Origin: Quercus robur
Taxonomy: Eukaryota > Streptophyta > Magnoliopsida > Fagales > Fagaceae
Length of the DNA: 64,000 bases
Direction: 5' to 3'
NCBI RefSeq assembly: GCF_932294415.1
Contig: NC_065541.1
Span: 48,462,290-48,526,289, forward strand
Shown here: one piece after another, positions 1 through 11,509 of the stretch
Position numbering within the stretch: position 1 is the first letter of the stretch
How the letters are laid out: each line of letters opens with the position of its first letter
The notes under the pieces: model-generated
What the model saw: the letters and a program-made list of their open reading frames with translations, nothing else
Told to the model about the DNA's origin: nothing
Database searches by the model: none
Program-made: the position numbers and the translations under genes

Positions 1-294
1 TTCCTTAATATACTTTCCTACACTAAAAGATTTCAGATGACTTTTTGTATAGTTTTACAAGGATGTGTTTTAAACTTCAACGCAAAGGGTTGGGCGGCAG
101 AAGATTCTGACTTGCTTGGAAGGGCAATCGATGGGGACGAAGTAAAGTCCAAAAAGTCTACTCTGAAAAGGAACTCACTAGTCACTCCCCATTTCACGTT
201 GGCATCCTATGCAAAAGTGAAACACAACAAAAATTATATATCAATATTACCATTCTGGTCCAACCATTTATCAAGTCTTCACATTGGTTTTCAC

Positions 295-329
<35 letters not shown>

Positions 330-1297
330 TCACATTGGTGGAATTATTTACCTCATGCACATGTTCTCCTTTATTTGGCAGGAAAACCAGGAACAATGAA
401 TTTTTTAAAGAGAGTTTCGATCTATGATGTTTGCTTTTAATGATAGTTTTTTATCATCAAATCAAGACACCAATCAGTTTTTGGTGTAGACGGGGATTGA
501 ACTTCAAATTTCTTATACAATAATCAGAGACTTTATCAATTGAGTTAATTGAAATCCACCAGGAACAATGAATTGAACTTGCAGGTAATACAAATTTTAC
601 TACACAAATTAGTTTTCAAATTAAAAAAATATTTATTATAAAATAATTATATTATTGATGTAGTAAAATTGATAATATTTTAACATTTTTCTATTTGTAA
701 ATTCTAAATTGTTTTTATTATTTTATTATTTTTTTATTCCTTAGAGATTAGATATTGCTGCTTTAGTGCTTTCACTTGTCTTGTTAATTTCAATTATTCT
801 AACTTTATAAATCATTGTGACTTATGAAGAATCATTTAAAGACATTGTTATTTTATAATTAAAATAATATTTTAATACATAAATCCCATAAAATAATGTT
901 TATAATTATTTATTTTACATGTCACTGCCATCTCCCCTTCTCTTGTCTTCTTTTCTTCAATTTCCTCCCATCAAAACATAAGATTACAATTTTCCTTAAA
1001 ACAATCGCATTTAAGCTATTTATTTAATTTAAGTAAGAATTTTGGTGTTTTATGGCGACTGTAGAAATAACTAGGCAGTAGGAATGCTTAGTTGTCGTCA
1101 TGATTAGTTTAAAGGATTATAATAATTTTTCCAATATATCTAGTGATATATCTTCTTTTTAAAGTAGATTGATGCTAATGATACAAAATTGATTGTTTGT
1201 GATTTTTTTAACGCTCATTGAGTGAATTGTTATAATTGATGCATTATAATGATGCTATCAGTAATAGGTTCATATAAGAGTGATGATATTCTAATAA
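1..1297. other. AT-rich spacer without a recognisable gene
   Basis: There is an open frame at 37-399 (+), but it resembles no family I know and runs through an A-tract that belongs to a short retro-insertion, so I do not call it a gene. It could be the tail of an exon of a gene that starts outside the window. The rest is AT-rich DNA with no coding signal. Confidence 0.5.
289..323 (+). mobile_element. Ultra-short retro-insertion with 16-bp TSD
   Basis: The 16-bp direct repeat AAGTCTTCACATTGGT occurs at 273-288 and again at 324-339. Between the copies is only a short TTCACCTT-type stub followed by about 27 A residues. A poly(A) tail bounded by a long direct repeat is the mark of target-primed retroposition. 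The stub resembles the 3' end of the intact LINE of this window (TTTCACTTTC before its A-tail). The extent follows from the repeat; the parent element is inference. Confidence 0.75.
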
Positions 1298-1482
1298 GGG
1301 TAATGCTAACGAGTGCCCTTAGGGCACTTGTTAATAATCTATTTAAAGAGAGTCTTTATGGGAAATGAAAAGAAAATAATTAATATTTTGACAACTTTTT
1401 TCATTTCCCATAAAAGTGGTATCAAAACTTTCCTAAAATGGGTTATTAATGAGTGCTCTAAGGGCACTCGTTAGTATTACCC
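1298..1482. mobile_element. MITE with roughly 40-bp terminal inverted repeats
   Basis: The left end starts GGGTAATGCTAACGAGTGCC, and the reverse complement of the right end starts GGGTAATACTAACGAGTGCC. Similarity continues for about 40 bp. A 5-bp AATAA repeat flanks both sides (1293-1297 and 1483-1487), although in AT-rich DNA this is weak evidence for a TSD. Each terminal repeat contains its own small palindrome around GTGCCCTTAGGGCAC. There is no coding capacity, so this is a non-autonomous DNA element whose superfamily I cannot fix. Confidence 0.85.
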
Positions 1483-1693
1483 AATAATAATAACTAATGC
1501 GAAAAGTTTAATTTCACTAACCTTTTTGTGCTAACAATCAAAGTCCTTAGTGTGTGTTTGGCATTGATGAAAGTTGCCAGTTTATTTTATTATTCAGTTT
1601 ATTTTTGTTACTATTTATGAATCTTACTGCACTTTTTGGTACTATTCATAGGTCCTACTATACTATTTCAGCTAACTTTTACTTTTATCTATA

Positions 1694-1973
1694 GGGTCCG
1701 TTTGGATTGAGCTTATTGTTGCTAAAACTGAAAACTGAAAACTGAAAATACTGTAGCAAAATAATTTTTAAATGTGTGAATAGTACCGTGAGACCCATTT
1801 TTAATATTTTTTAATATGTAAACAGTGTATGTACAGTACATACACTGTTCATAACAGTGTATTTTGTCCCCCAAAGTCAACCTATACGGGCAAAAGAAAA
1901 AAAAAAAAAAAAGAAAAAAAGAAAATGCAGTGATCAAAACGTGGACGCAGGAAAACGTCGGATCCAAACGCCC
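1694..1973. mobile_element. MITE with GTTTGGAT-type terminal repeats
   Basis: The ends are GGGTCCGTTTGGAT on the left and, read from the right in reverse complement, GGGCGTTTGGATCC. The interior has AAAACTGAAA repeats and a palindrome near 1825-1855. A diverged part of the same family lies at 18890-18990 in opposite orientation. The adjacent 1545-1690 stretch starts with a similar GTGTTTGGCA motif and may be a second, incomplete copy. No convincing TSD is visible. Confidence 0.6.
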
Positions 1974-2405
1974 TCATAGTCTTTGAGTAAAAAATTTTAA
2001 TTTCAACAAAATAAACGAATCCAAAAAAAACCTTTAGTAATTTCTTTTTAGTTAGTAAGAGTTAATTCTATTTTACCCCAGAATAAAATAAAATAAAATA
2101 AACCCCAAGGCCGTACGAAAGGTCAAAGAATAAGCACATGTTTTTTTTATGAAAAAAATTAAGCTGAAATTCCTGTTTTGACGGCCATATATGAGAGATC
2201 ATGATAACTATATTGGGTATGCGCTCAACACTTGCTCATCAATAAAGGCATTGATCACTTAATCACTATTGACAATACACTGATGACTAAAACAGGCCAG
2301 CCTTTTCTTTGGGGACTTTCCTCCCTCCTCTTCATTATAATTGTCTTATTGTCCTCCATAAGATACTAGAGAGAGAAAAAAAAAAAAAAACACAACAAAA
2401 AGCAT

Positions 2406-2432
2406 AGAGAGAAGAGAGAGAGAGAGAGAGAG
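2406..2432. repeat. GA microsatellite in the 5' leader of the DUF688-like gene
   Basis: A run of GA dinucleotides ends 2 bases before the ATG at 2435. Such GA/CT tracts are common in plant 5' leaders; three other leaders in this window carry comparable GA, CT or GAA runs. Confidence 0.8.
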
Positions 2433-2434
2433 TC

Positions 2435-3709
2435 ATGGGAAGTGAGGTAGAGCCAGAGTCAAGTTCCATACCAAAGCTACCATTATTCTCAATCCAAACC
2501 ATGCAGTCACCAGATCCTTCAGGTATGCTAACCCCACCACTCCACACTTTAGCCTCAGTCCCTTTTCGCTGGGAAGATGAACCAGGTAAGCCTAGGCCTT
2601 GCACCACTCTCACCAAATTCACTACCCTTGACTTAGCCCCAAAGTGCTTGGAACTACCTCCAAGGCTGTTGTTGGATACTAAATTTCCTTCACCCAACAC
2701 TGTCTTGGAGGAACCTTATCTGGGCAGGTCTAAGTTTCAGTCTTCTTCATTTAGAATCATTGGTGGTGAGTGCTATGGGTCTTTCAGCCATGAAAGAGGT
2801 CAGCTTGGGGCAATGGTTCTTAGCAAGAGAGGGATCAAGGAGAAAACTTGGTTTGGTTCATGGGGTAGGAGGATTTTCAAAGGTAAAAGAGAGGTTGGAC
2901 TTGGAGGGAGTAGTCATGTCTTTCCATCTTCTGTGGATAAAGAGGGTGATAGTTGTAATGTGGGAGAAAGCAACAGTAAAAATGGCAAGATCACAAGGAT
3001 TCGAAAGGTTCGAAGCTTATCTAGTCTCTCCACCAACGCCAAGTCTCATCACTTCTGGGTTAGTTTTTCTCTCTTCTCTTTTTGTTTTCCTTAATTCAAT
3101 TTTATATTGGAGTACATGAAATCTTTGAGTAATGCTATGTGATTTCTTCATTTTTTTTCTTCATTCTTAACTCTGCTTGACCCAGCTTATAAATTCTGTT
3201 ATGTATTACATTTATTTATGTGATTTTGATGGATACAGCAAACATTTAAGTTCTAGTGATATTTAGCTGTCGGTCTGATTGTAACTTGTTAATGGGATTG
3301 AAAATTATTGGCTTTCAAGACATAGTAGTTGTTGACTAAATTGCCTCCTGGGGGTGGCTGGTTGGACCGAAAGCCTAAGCCACTACTCCTAGATTGTCCC
3401 AAATCGACTAAGTTAGTAGGTAGCTCGTTGAATACAACTGTAAAAGTTCTCTGCTTTAGCAGGGCTGTCGTTTATGGGGAAAACGATGAATGTTGTCCGG
3501 CTCGACTTTTAAGCAATCTTCGAGTGCAGGCCATGGCAGTGGTCAAATTAAGCTTTTTTTTAAATGGGTGATGAAATAAAGTTGATATTGAAGAATTACT
3601 TAATTTTGATTTTTTGAGTCTGATAATGTAGGCAAAAATATATGATGGCCTGAAGCAGGTGGTTCCGTGGAGTAGTAGAAAGGTGAAGAAGGACGTCCAC
3701 GTGGTTTAA
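2435..3709 (+). CDS. DUF688-like plant protein of unknown function, 2 exons
   Basis: Two exons, 2435-3058 and 3632-3709, join in phase 0 across a GT-AG intron (3059-3631) to give a 233-residue protein. Exon 1 ends with ...SHHFW. Exon 2 adds AKIYDGLKQVVPWSSRKVKK and a short tail before TAA. Without splicing the frame would run on 11 residues into intron sequence. The proline-rich N-terminus contains VPFRWEDEPGKPRP (about residues 42-55), which I associate with the plant DUF688 group. The middle is rich in K/R/G (WFGSWGRRIFKGKRE), followed by a serine-rich stretch. No signal peptide or membrane span is seen. Function is unknown, and the family name is from memory. The start is the first ATG after the GA-rich leader. 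Confidence 0.8.
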
Positions 3710-4881
3710 ACTTGACACTTGATCAGACAACCTAAAGGCTAAGATGTCCAAATCCAATGAAATCATGCTTCTCTTCGCTGTTTTTTTATTTAGCATTTAT
3801 AATCTACGGAAAGATATTTATGGATTGGGCTCCTAGCAAACTAAATTATGTGTCGTCTAGCTATCATAACCATGCCAATAATGCTACTGGCGTAGGTGCA
3901 AATTATGTAGGTCTAGATTCTTATTTTTGTATTAAAAAAAAAAAAATGAAGAAGAGACTGAAATGTAAAAGAAAGGGGAGAGCTCTGAAAGTACTGTAGT
4001 CTTTATCGTATGACTGAGTTCTTACTTTGGTGAGTTTCGTTGTATGACTTTCACCTAGATCTATTGTGAAATTGAGGTTGTGTTAAAATGGTGTTCACTG
4101 AAAAAAGTGAGGCTTTTACTATATGCTGTATGATTTTACTGCAAAAGCCGATTCCAGTTTCAGATTAATTGCAAGTTGCAACTCATACATAACAAACTAG
4201 AACTAATTTCCCATCAACAAGCCAAAGCTTGCCAGGAACCACTGCCAATTCCAGTTTCTGAGTAATTGCAACTCGTACGTTACAAACTAGAGATACTTTG
4301 CAATCAACAAGCCAAAACTTGCCAAGAGCTTTGTGGTTACATAGCACTGGCCAAAATTTTCCCATATGAAGATAAGCCACTTGTTCTAACAGGGGGAAAA
4401 TAATCCAAAGCTTGATTCAACTCAACAAGGTCTACAGTCTCCCAATTCAAAGTTAGGCTGCTACTAGAACTTTTGGCAAACAAACTAGTCTTAACATTTT
4501 TCTCTTCAAAAGACATTGGGTGAAAAAGGATTTACAGGAACCATATGAGCATCTCCTTGAATCAATTATACTTCAAAGCAATTTTAGACACATGGCATCA
4601 ATTCATTTATGGAAACAAAATTTATACCCAAGTAAACTACTGAATTTCCAAGTTGGACATGATGATGCATCAATGCGGGCTCACATGAACGTTAACTCTT
4701 TAAAATAAACATGATAAACCTTCATATGCCTACACAAAATATGAAGATATTTGAAATGCATAATCATTTAAATCTCCACAAACTCATAGAAGTGCGGCTT
4801 ATTACATTGTTGATGAAAATAAAAATGAGTTCAAGGGAGGCAGGATAATTGAAATTCCTTCACCAATAAACCCCATCACCC
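3710..4881. other. Spacer between convergent genes with a roughly 97-bp imperfect duplication
   Basis: This holds the 3' flanks of the DUF688-like gene (+) and the complex I gene (-), which converge. At 4154-4330 a unit beginning CCAGTTTC and ending AACAAGCCAAA-CTTGCC appears twice with a period of 97 bp and several mismatches. An A-tract lies at about 3932. Nothing else was recognised. Confidence 0.6.
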
Positions 4882-7800
4882 TTATTTCTTACCAGTCATA
4901 CCCGCAACCACCTGTAATGATGCAAAACATTAGTAAGGATAATAGAAAGGGAGTGACAAGAATATTGGTTGATGTTAAATTTCTGGTTGCAATGTCATTT
5001 GTGTGTCTCACACCTACAGCAGCAGTCACAAACGGATCCCACTGTTTTTTAGTTGATCAAACCCATCTAGGAATGAAGATTTTAGCAAATCCATTGAATC
5101 AACTTCTTTCCCCTTTTTCTTCTTATGTTTTTTGATAAATATAAAAGAATAACATGCAACTCAAATAACAATCACAATGAGGCTGAATTTTTGCATCAAT
5201 GAACAGTTGATCTATCAACTCTGACCCATCATGGAGTGTAACTAGTAAAACTTGTCCCTATCTTTCTCTATCTCATTTTTTTCACCTCTCTTTCTTTCTT
5301 TGGATATTCAAGGCAGTATAGGAGCAAACACCCAAAATTAAGTACATTTGTGTCGATGGAAAGAAGGTAGTTGACAAAACCAATGTTTAGCGTGCAAGGG
5401 TACTCTATAAAGGGCCATAGGCAAGTTGTGCTTATCCTTTCAAAAGAAGGTTACTTGAAGCAGCCGAACTATGAGCTGTTTCTAAGTGGGGCATGTTGCC
5501 GGTGAATAATGCTAAGGACATTCTTTTAACATCTAATCTTCCTAACTACTAGACTTTAAATTTTTAAATACCCTATCATCAAATGACTCAACTTAAAAAG
5601 AACTTAAGTATGAAAATGATTACCAAAAACAAGCTAAAATTCACTAAGTACAGAAAAAGATAATAGATACAGGTACAGGCATAAAGGAAACATATTGCAA
5701 AGTCAAATACTCACATCATTTAAAGCAGGCTGGGGAACTTGTTTGGCCGCTTCATAGGAGTCAAGAATAGGCCTAACAACAGCTGGAAGGAAGATTCCTA
5801 AAATTTTAACAAGATACCAGTAAGTTAAAGATAACCTTTTCCCCAGGAGAAAAAACCTAAAACCCAACAATTATTGGTTGTAAAAAAACCCATTCAATGC
5901 ATGATCCATTAAATCATTAAAAAAATTGACTTCTCTAGCATATGAAAAAGGAACATTGTCTTTGCATGGGAACATCTTCTCCTTACAGTAAGGATGACTG
6001 TATAGGTCAGTGGCCCTTTCAGTCATTGTAAATTTTTATTTTACAACAAACATTCACTTTGAGAATTGAGTTCAATTTAAGGATATCAGTATCAATAGCA
6101 ATTATACTAGAATTCCTTGATGTCAACACAAAGCTGTGGAAAGATGGATAAAACCTAAGACTTGACACCTAAGGTTGCCCCGGAGGCTATTCCAAGCCAT
6201 TGGAAGAAAATTCCAATAACAATTTCTATTAATTAAGCAAAGCACACCAATACTGAAGTTTGGGGCATTTAAATAGGGTTCTTAAGTTACATCAATAAAG
6301 GAAAGGAAACAACCTCATAACTAAGTAAGAAAAGGCTATATCTTCATAACCAGGTAAGGAATGGTAATACCTCATTACCAATGAAAATAAACACAAATTA
6401 AATTAAATTATAAAAATAAAATAAGATCTAATTTATCAGTCAGATCCAATGGAATTAATCAGTATAAGTTGGGTCCAATGAGTAGCAGGCCTCTGTTGTC
6501 CAACTATGTGATTGGGAGCCTGCATCTACTACCCACACCATGCGATTGTATCAGTAGGCGATCTTTCAATTGAGAAGATCTATCAACCTAAGAGACTAAG
6601 AGAAAGGTCAACCTATTTTATTTAGTTATTCAGTTAAACCAATGATTCGTTAACGTGTTTGAAGAAACCCTCCACTTCAATTGGTATTTTTTTCACGAAA
6701 AGCAAAGATGAGATACTGAAGTTTGGGGCATTTAGATATGTATTTTGGTATAGCTACTCAAGGCCAAATAACTTTATACATTGTTATCAAAATGATGGCC
6801 AAGGCCCACATGTCACATAATAAGCAGTTGCTAAAGTAACCCTAAAAGCTTTCTTGCTTTCATGAGCCCCAATTGTTTAACACATATAGGGAACCCCCAT
6901 TTTAGATTCCTTTTCCCAATATACTCAAACAACAAGCTTAAGATATGGAATTTTCAGCCTCAGGTAGATGTAACCCATTATTACCATTCAAGTCCACCGA
7001 AAGAACTGCCAACTCTTCCATGGATCCATCCTTTGGCTTGTTCACAAGTGTATATGATTTTCTTCTTCATATTTCTTCCTTATTGTACAAATTGCGTATC
7101 ATGATCCACCACTATTATGATGCAAAACCAAATCTAACTTATCTTCTTGTCATTAAGAACTTGATACTGCCAACCATCTCTTCTAGGAATTCCACAAAGT
7201 GTCACACAGACCCAGTGATTCCCTGCATAACATACTATAGAATACCCTAATTTGTTTTTTTGTTTCTTTTTTTTTTGGTATAACATAGGAAAGCTTTCTA
7301 AAGAAGAGCCTTTTGGACTTGCCTTTAACCAATAAAACCCAGTGTTGGTAAAAGTGAGGGGCGCACTTAAGCGCAAGTGCGCACCTGATTGAAGTGAAGC
7401 GCACATTTTTAAAAAATAATTTAAAAATGATTATTAATGAGAAATGCAACAATCGAATGATCAAATTATCATATAAATTGAAATAAAAAATTTTATATAA
7501 TTCATATAACATTTAGATAAGCCCTACTTTTGCAATTTTAACACAAAAATTGCAAGTCAAGTCATTTTATTTTTTTGGATAAGCTAGATATGAGTACTTC
7601 CATGTAATATCCTTTCTTAAATCTCCTATATCCATAATGCCCTATGACTAATTAGTAATATCAGTTAATAATTTAATTACTTAATGACTATAACTCTATA
7701 AGAATTAGTCTGCTATGTTCAACATCAACCACTAAAGTAACTAAACAATTACCACATATATTATATCATATGTATTTTTTTTCATGAATGAGCTAAGAAT

Positions 7801-8867
7801 ATGGGGACGTTGCAACATGGTAATTGGAACCAAGGAGCTAGGTGGGTTACTGTTTCAAGGAGAAAAAATAAAAATAGAGAAGAACTGGGAGGTGGTGGGT
7901 TGGGTTTTAGGACAAGTTATACTCAAAACATATATTTTTGATAAGTAAGTTACACTTAAAATATGCAAAATCAATGGTTTATATCAATAACGTCAAGGTC
8001 CTATAGTTTTAATTCAGTTTTGGTTATATTTTTTGAAAAATATAAAAAAGCTCCAAAAAGAGCACCTAAAGCGCGCTTCTTTGAATGAGCGTAGCTTTTG
8101 AGGCAAAAAGTGCTGAAGCCTTGGGGCACGCTTTTAACAACACTGGTAAAACCTGTAGGCAACTGATCCCACCCGCTAGAACCAGTTGCCAGATAATCCA
8201 GGGTCATTCACCCCTGACGGGCTAAGCCGTTTCCTAATTTGCAGTTATATCAGACAAATAATTTCTTATACAATAATCCAAAATTTTTAAATCCTACAAT
8301 TGAACATGATTTGGCAGTTCAGCCAAGCTCATAACTCACAAGACTTGGGATTATAAGTTTTTATTCAAACCCTCCTTTATCTAAATACACATCCTAACCG
8401 TGATGTTTTGGGTGTTCTGATTTCAGCCAAAAACACAATAATTCCTAGGTTAGCAAAGAAAATTTTCCATTTAACTCATACTTTGTTTGAGCATATTGCT
8501 CCTAATACCCACAAAAGCAAAATCCCAAAACCATGCCCTAACCATTATCCATTGCACAATAAATCTCTTTTTCAATCATACTAGTAACTTAAAAAGCAAA
8601 ATCTCACCAAAAATAGACTAATAATCATTGATCCACTCACTACACAGCTGAATAAAACCTGGAAGAACCCTAAATTTGTGGAAAATAACTAGGCGCGTAG
8701 AAATAAATCACCAAACCCTAAATTCAATACAATTTTGATAAATTTTTGGACATGGGAGCATTAATTGGAATATTAGAGAGTAAAAAAAATTACCATTAAC
8801 ACCAACTAGTAAGCAACAAGCTGCAATCACTGGCTCATGCGCTACGAACCTCCTCAACGAATCCATT

Positions 8868-8875
<8 letters not shown>
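4882..8875 (-). CDS. NDUFA3: Mitochondrial complex I accessory subunit, NDUFA3/B9-like, 64 aa, 3 exons
   Basis: Three short exons on the minus strand, 8875-8794, 5797-5715 and 4911-4882, join in frame (82+83+30 nt) with GT-AG borders to give 64 residues. The start is MAIMDSLRRFVAHEPV, the middle is a hydrophobic span (about residues 16-37, VIAACCLLVGVNGIFLPAVV) and the end is VVAGMTGKK. The order (short basic head, HEPV/KEPV, one membrane helix, LP, polar tail) matches mammalian NDUFA3 and the plant 'fiber protein'/B9 subunit. That subunit sits in the membrane arm of respiratory complex I in the inner mitochondrial membrane and has no catalytic residues. Intron 1 is about 3.0 kb and holds an 806-bp hAT-like element. 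The gene is invisible to ORF scanning because its exons are so short. The exon structure is seen; the family name is recalled. Confidence 0.83.
6251..6734. repeat. 21-bp direct repeat bounding about 440 bp in intron 1 of the complex I gene
   Basis: The 21 bases from TACTGAAGTTTGG to GGCATTTA occur at 6251-6271 and 6714-6734. They could be the TSD of an old retro-insertion (6272-6713), but the enclosed DNA has no A-tail or coding motif. Class unresolved. Confidence 0.45.
7340..8145. mobile_element. Non-autonomous hAT-like element in intron 1 of the complex I gene
   Basis: The left end is CAGTGTTGGTAAAAGTG. The right end in reverse complement is CAGTGTTGTTAAAAGCG. CAGNGTTG-type ends are typical of hAT elements. 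The flanks ATAAAACC (7332-7339) and GTAAAACC (8146-8153) are an 8-bp TSD with one mismatch, as expected for hAT. Near the ends the DNA is rich in GCGC motifs. No transposase frame is present, so it would have moved only with help from an autonomous relative. Confidence 0.82.
7933..7947 (-). mobile_element. Ultra-short retro-insertion inside the hAT-like element
   Basis: TATTTTTGATAAGTA lies between AGTTATACTCAAAACATA (7915-7932) and a diverged copy AGTTACACTTAAAATATG (7948-7965). On the minus strand it reads TACTTATC followed by A residues, the same 3' terminus as the LINE fragment at 32597-33338. The TSD has four mismatches, so this is either an old event or a weaker case. Confidence 0.55.

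Positions 8876-8898
<23 letters not shown>
8876..8898. repeat. CT microsatellite just upstream of the complex I gene start
   Basis: CT repeats on the plus strand read as GA repeats in the 5' leader of the minus-strand transcript, directly before its ATG (8875-8873). Confidence 0.8.
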
Positions 8899-9138
8899 AC
8901 TCACTTCTCGTTTCTCTTCGAAGTTCCTTTTGTCTGCGTCGAAATGGATCTGCTTCTTTTCAATTCTGCAAGAAAATGACACGGTTTTTACGATTCGGGT
9001 CGGGCTTTATTCACGCAGCCAAATAGCAGGCTTCACGGCCCAACTCGCACCCAAACCTCTCATCTATTTTTATATATAATTTCAATTTAAATTTAAAATT
9101 TTTTATTCCTTTATTAATTTTCAAATGCTATGTTATAG

Positions 9139-9174
<36 letters not shown>

Positions 9175-11509
9175 TGAAAAGGTATTGGGTTTCTCTTGTT
9201 CCCTAACTTTTCAAATTGTTTTGTTAAATTAAGTAAAAAGCTTGCTAAAAAATGAAAAATTCCTCGTTTGAAAAAATAAAATAAAATAAAATTCCACGGT
9301 ACCATTAAAGACCATTTTTATCTCTAGCTCTTTACAAACGGTGGCTAAATGTAATGTGTTTGTTTTAGGGTATTACCAATTTTACTAGAGAAAAATAATT
9401 TCTATTTAAAGTGGACATGTTTTATGATTGAAATTAAATATTAGAAATATAGGTGCATATCTAATGCCATGTCATTTGAATTTTTTTTAATTTAATAGTG
9501 ACTATAAACACAAGATTTTTCAAGTTTGAAAATCACAATATTGAAAGTGTTTCACAAATGTAATTTGTATTGATTGAATAATAAGTAGAATTCTTTGTTT
9601 TTGATCCTTTTAGTCTTTTACAAATGAGTAATCCTCTAATTCTATTTTCTTGTAATCTTGACTAGTTGTCTTGAACACGAAATGTCAAAGAATGTCTTTA
9701 AAACCAATGACTTTGAGCTTGTTAGAAATTTTTTGTTTTTCAAGTTCTTTTAAGCTTCTTTGAATTTGAAGGCTCTTGGGTTGAAGTTCTTCGTGGCTTT
9801 TAGAGGCTTGATTTGTTGAACTTCAATGATTTAGGGTTTTTTGAAGTTTATGGAACGATTTAGGACTTTCTAAGTTTATGAAGACTTTTGAGCTTGATTC
9901 CAATAGTACTTTAAGTCTTGGAAGAAGAATTTAAACTTCAATGACTTGGAAGAAGGATTCAAACTTCAATGATTTAGGGTTGGCTTTTGAGCTTGATTCC
10001 AATAGAATTTCAAGTCTTGGAAGGATTCAAATGAATTTCTTTGAGGAAAAATTTCCCCTGCATAATTCCTACTTTGAATTGATCTTCTTGAAGATTAGTA
10101 GTAGATTTTGATTGGCCCAAATTCACAGAGTCCTATTAGGACTTGTTGTTTATAGATAATTATCTCTATTTATCTATTTTGATAAAGATAATAATCAACA
10201 AAGATACTTGTAAATAATTATTTCTATTATTATTTATTTTAATAAAGATAATTATCCATTAATTTTGAATAGGAAATTTATCTTTATTTTGTGGACTAAA
10301 TGACATGTGGAAAATTTTAATTTGCCAATGTGATATCATCTTCTTTCTTTTTTCTTTTTTTTTTTGAGAAGAATTTGATATCATCTTGAATGATGACATC
10401 TGTCATCATTTGATTTAATAAATTTAATGACACAAATTTAGAATTTGTCACTAAATTTTGACATGGCATATTGTAATTGGCTTAATTAATTTTTTTACCT
10501 CCTATAGTGACAATTTATATACAATCTTAACCATAAAATAGATTCTCTCAACATTGATATTCTCCGTACTCTCTCATCTTCATCTTACAAGCAAAGGATA
10601 TTTAGGATAAATGAAGCAACATAAAATCTCCCCATGATCTCATTGAACTACATACATTTATCGTTGTTCCTAAGGCAATCTTCACTAATTTCCCATGGAC
10701 AAAGTTTAGCTTCAAACAAGTTTAAAATTATTTTTTCCAACCAATTATGTAAAAATTTAGAAAACTATCCGTGTGTATCTCACATGACTCATTAAAAAAT
10801 GTCATGTGACTAAGATTACATAAGACTGATCTCTTCAATGGCTGTATAGTGTGGTGGAAAAAAATAACTAAACCGATTTGGAGCAACTGCCGACTTCCCT
10901 TGATAACAAAGTTTATCCCATTCGAATGGCATGAAGACACAAAAGAAGCCCAAAGTTTCACTTGAGATTCCATGCAACAATGAAACCTCTAGCTCGCAAT
11001 TCTTTGCAACTTGGTATTCTCTTAAACCACCTGCCATGGCCCTCCTATTTTTTATTTTTTTTTAAAAACCTTTATTTTACCTATAATTATTAAATATTTT
11101 TAAAGACAGCCTATAAAAATAAGTTTGAAACAACATGAGATTCTGAACGCAAAGCCTTGTCTGAGATTCTTTTTGTTAGTCAAAAATAAAATAATAATAA
11201 TAAAAAATAACAGTAACATCAACAATTCAAAATGTGCAAGAGAATCTGTTACCTCAAGTTGCTAATAAATTAAACAGAATACACAGATTATCTTAAGAAA
11301 ATCTTTGATGAGATGTCTGTCTCAGAACATTTTCCCTTCAACATATACACGTATCTAATCACACTTTTACACACAAGGTACAAGGTTAAGAAACAACAGA
11401 GTATTTACATTAGACAACCTAAGAATCTAGGACGACATAAAGCAGCTACTTGCCCTAGTAAATCAATCTTCGGAATTAAGAACCGGGTTTTGATTTGGAA
11501 CTCTGAACA
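8899..11509. other. Spacer between complex I gene and tail-anchored protein gene
   Basis: AT-rich DNA with no gene recognised. It contains the probable promoter of the complex I gene just above 8900 and a run of 33 T at 9141-9173. At about 9890-10035 an imperfect tandem repeat has GCTTGATTCCAATAG recurring with a 99-bp period amid CTTGAAG/CTTCAATGA motifs. One short retro-insertion is listed separately. Small ORFs at 10728-11037 (-) and 11313-11513 (+) show no family features. Confidence 0.55.
10343..10375 (-). mobile_element. Short retro-insertion with 12-bp TSD
   Basis: TGATATCATCTT is found at 10331-10342 and exactly repeated at 10376-10387. The 33 bp between are a pyrimidine tract followed by GAGAAGAATT. 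On the minus strand this is AATTCTTCTC followed by an A-rich tail. The pattern is a 3'-end stub plus tail between exact repeats. Confidence 0.65.

Noticed and set aside
37-399. 120-codon ORF at the left edge
   Set aside because: Its last third is an A-tract from a short retro-insertion translated as polylysine; no family resemblance and no splice context.
3329-3999. Two 80-codon ORFs downstream of and within the DUF688-like gene
   Set aside because: They lie in the intron or 3' flank, show no family signature, and the splice to 3632-3709 explains the locus.
8837-9079. 80-codon plus-strand ORF
   Set aside because: It is antisense to exon 1 and the CT-rich leader of the complex I gene; the serine-leucine run is the microsatellite.
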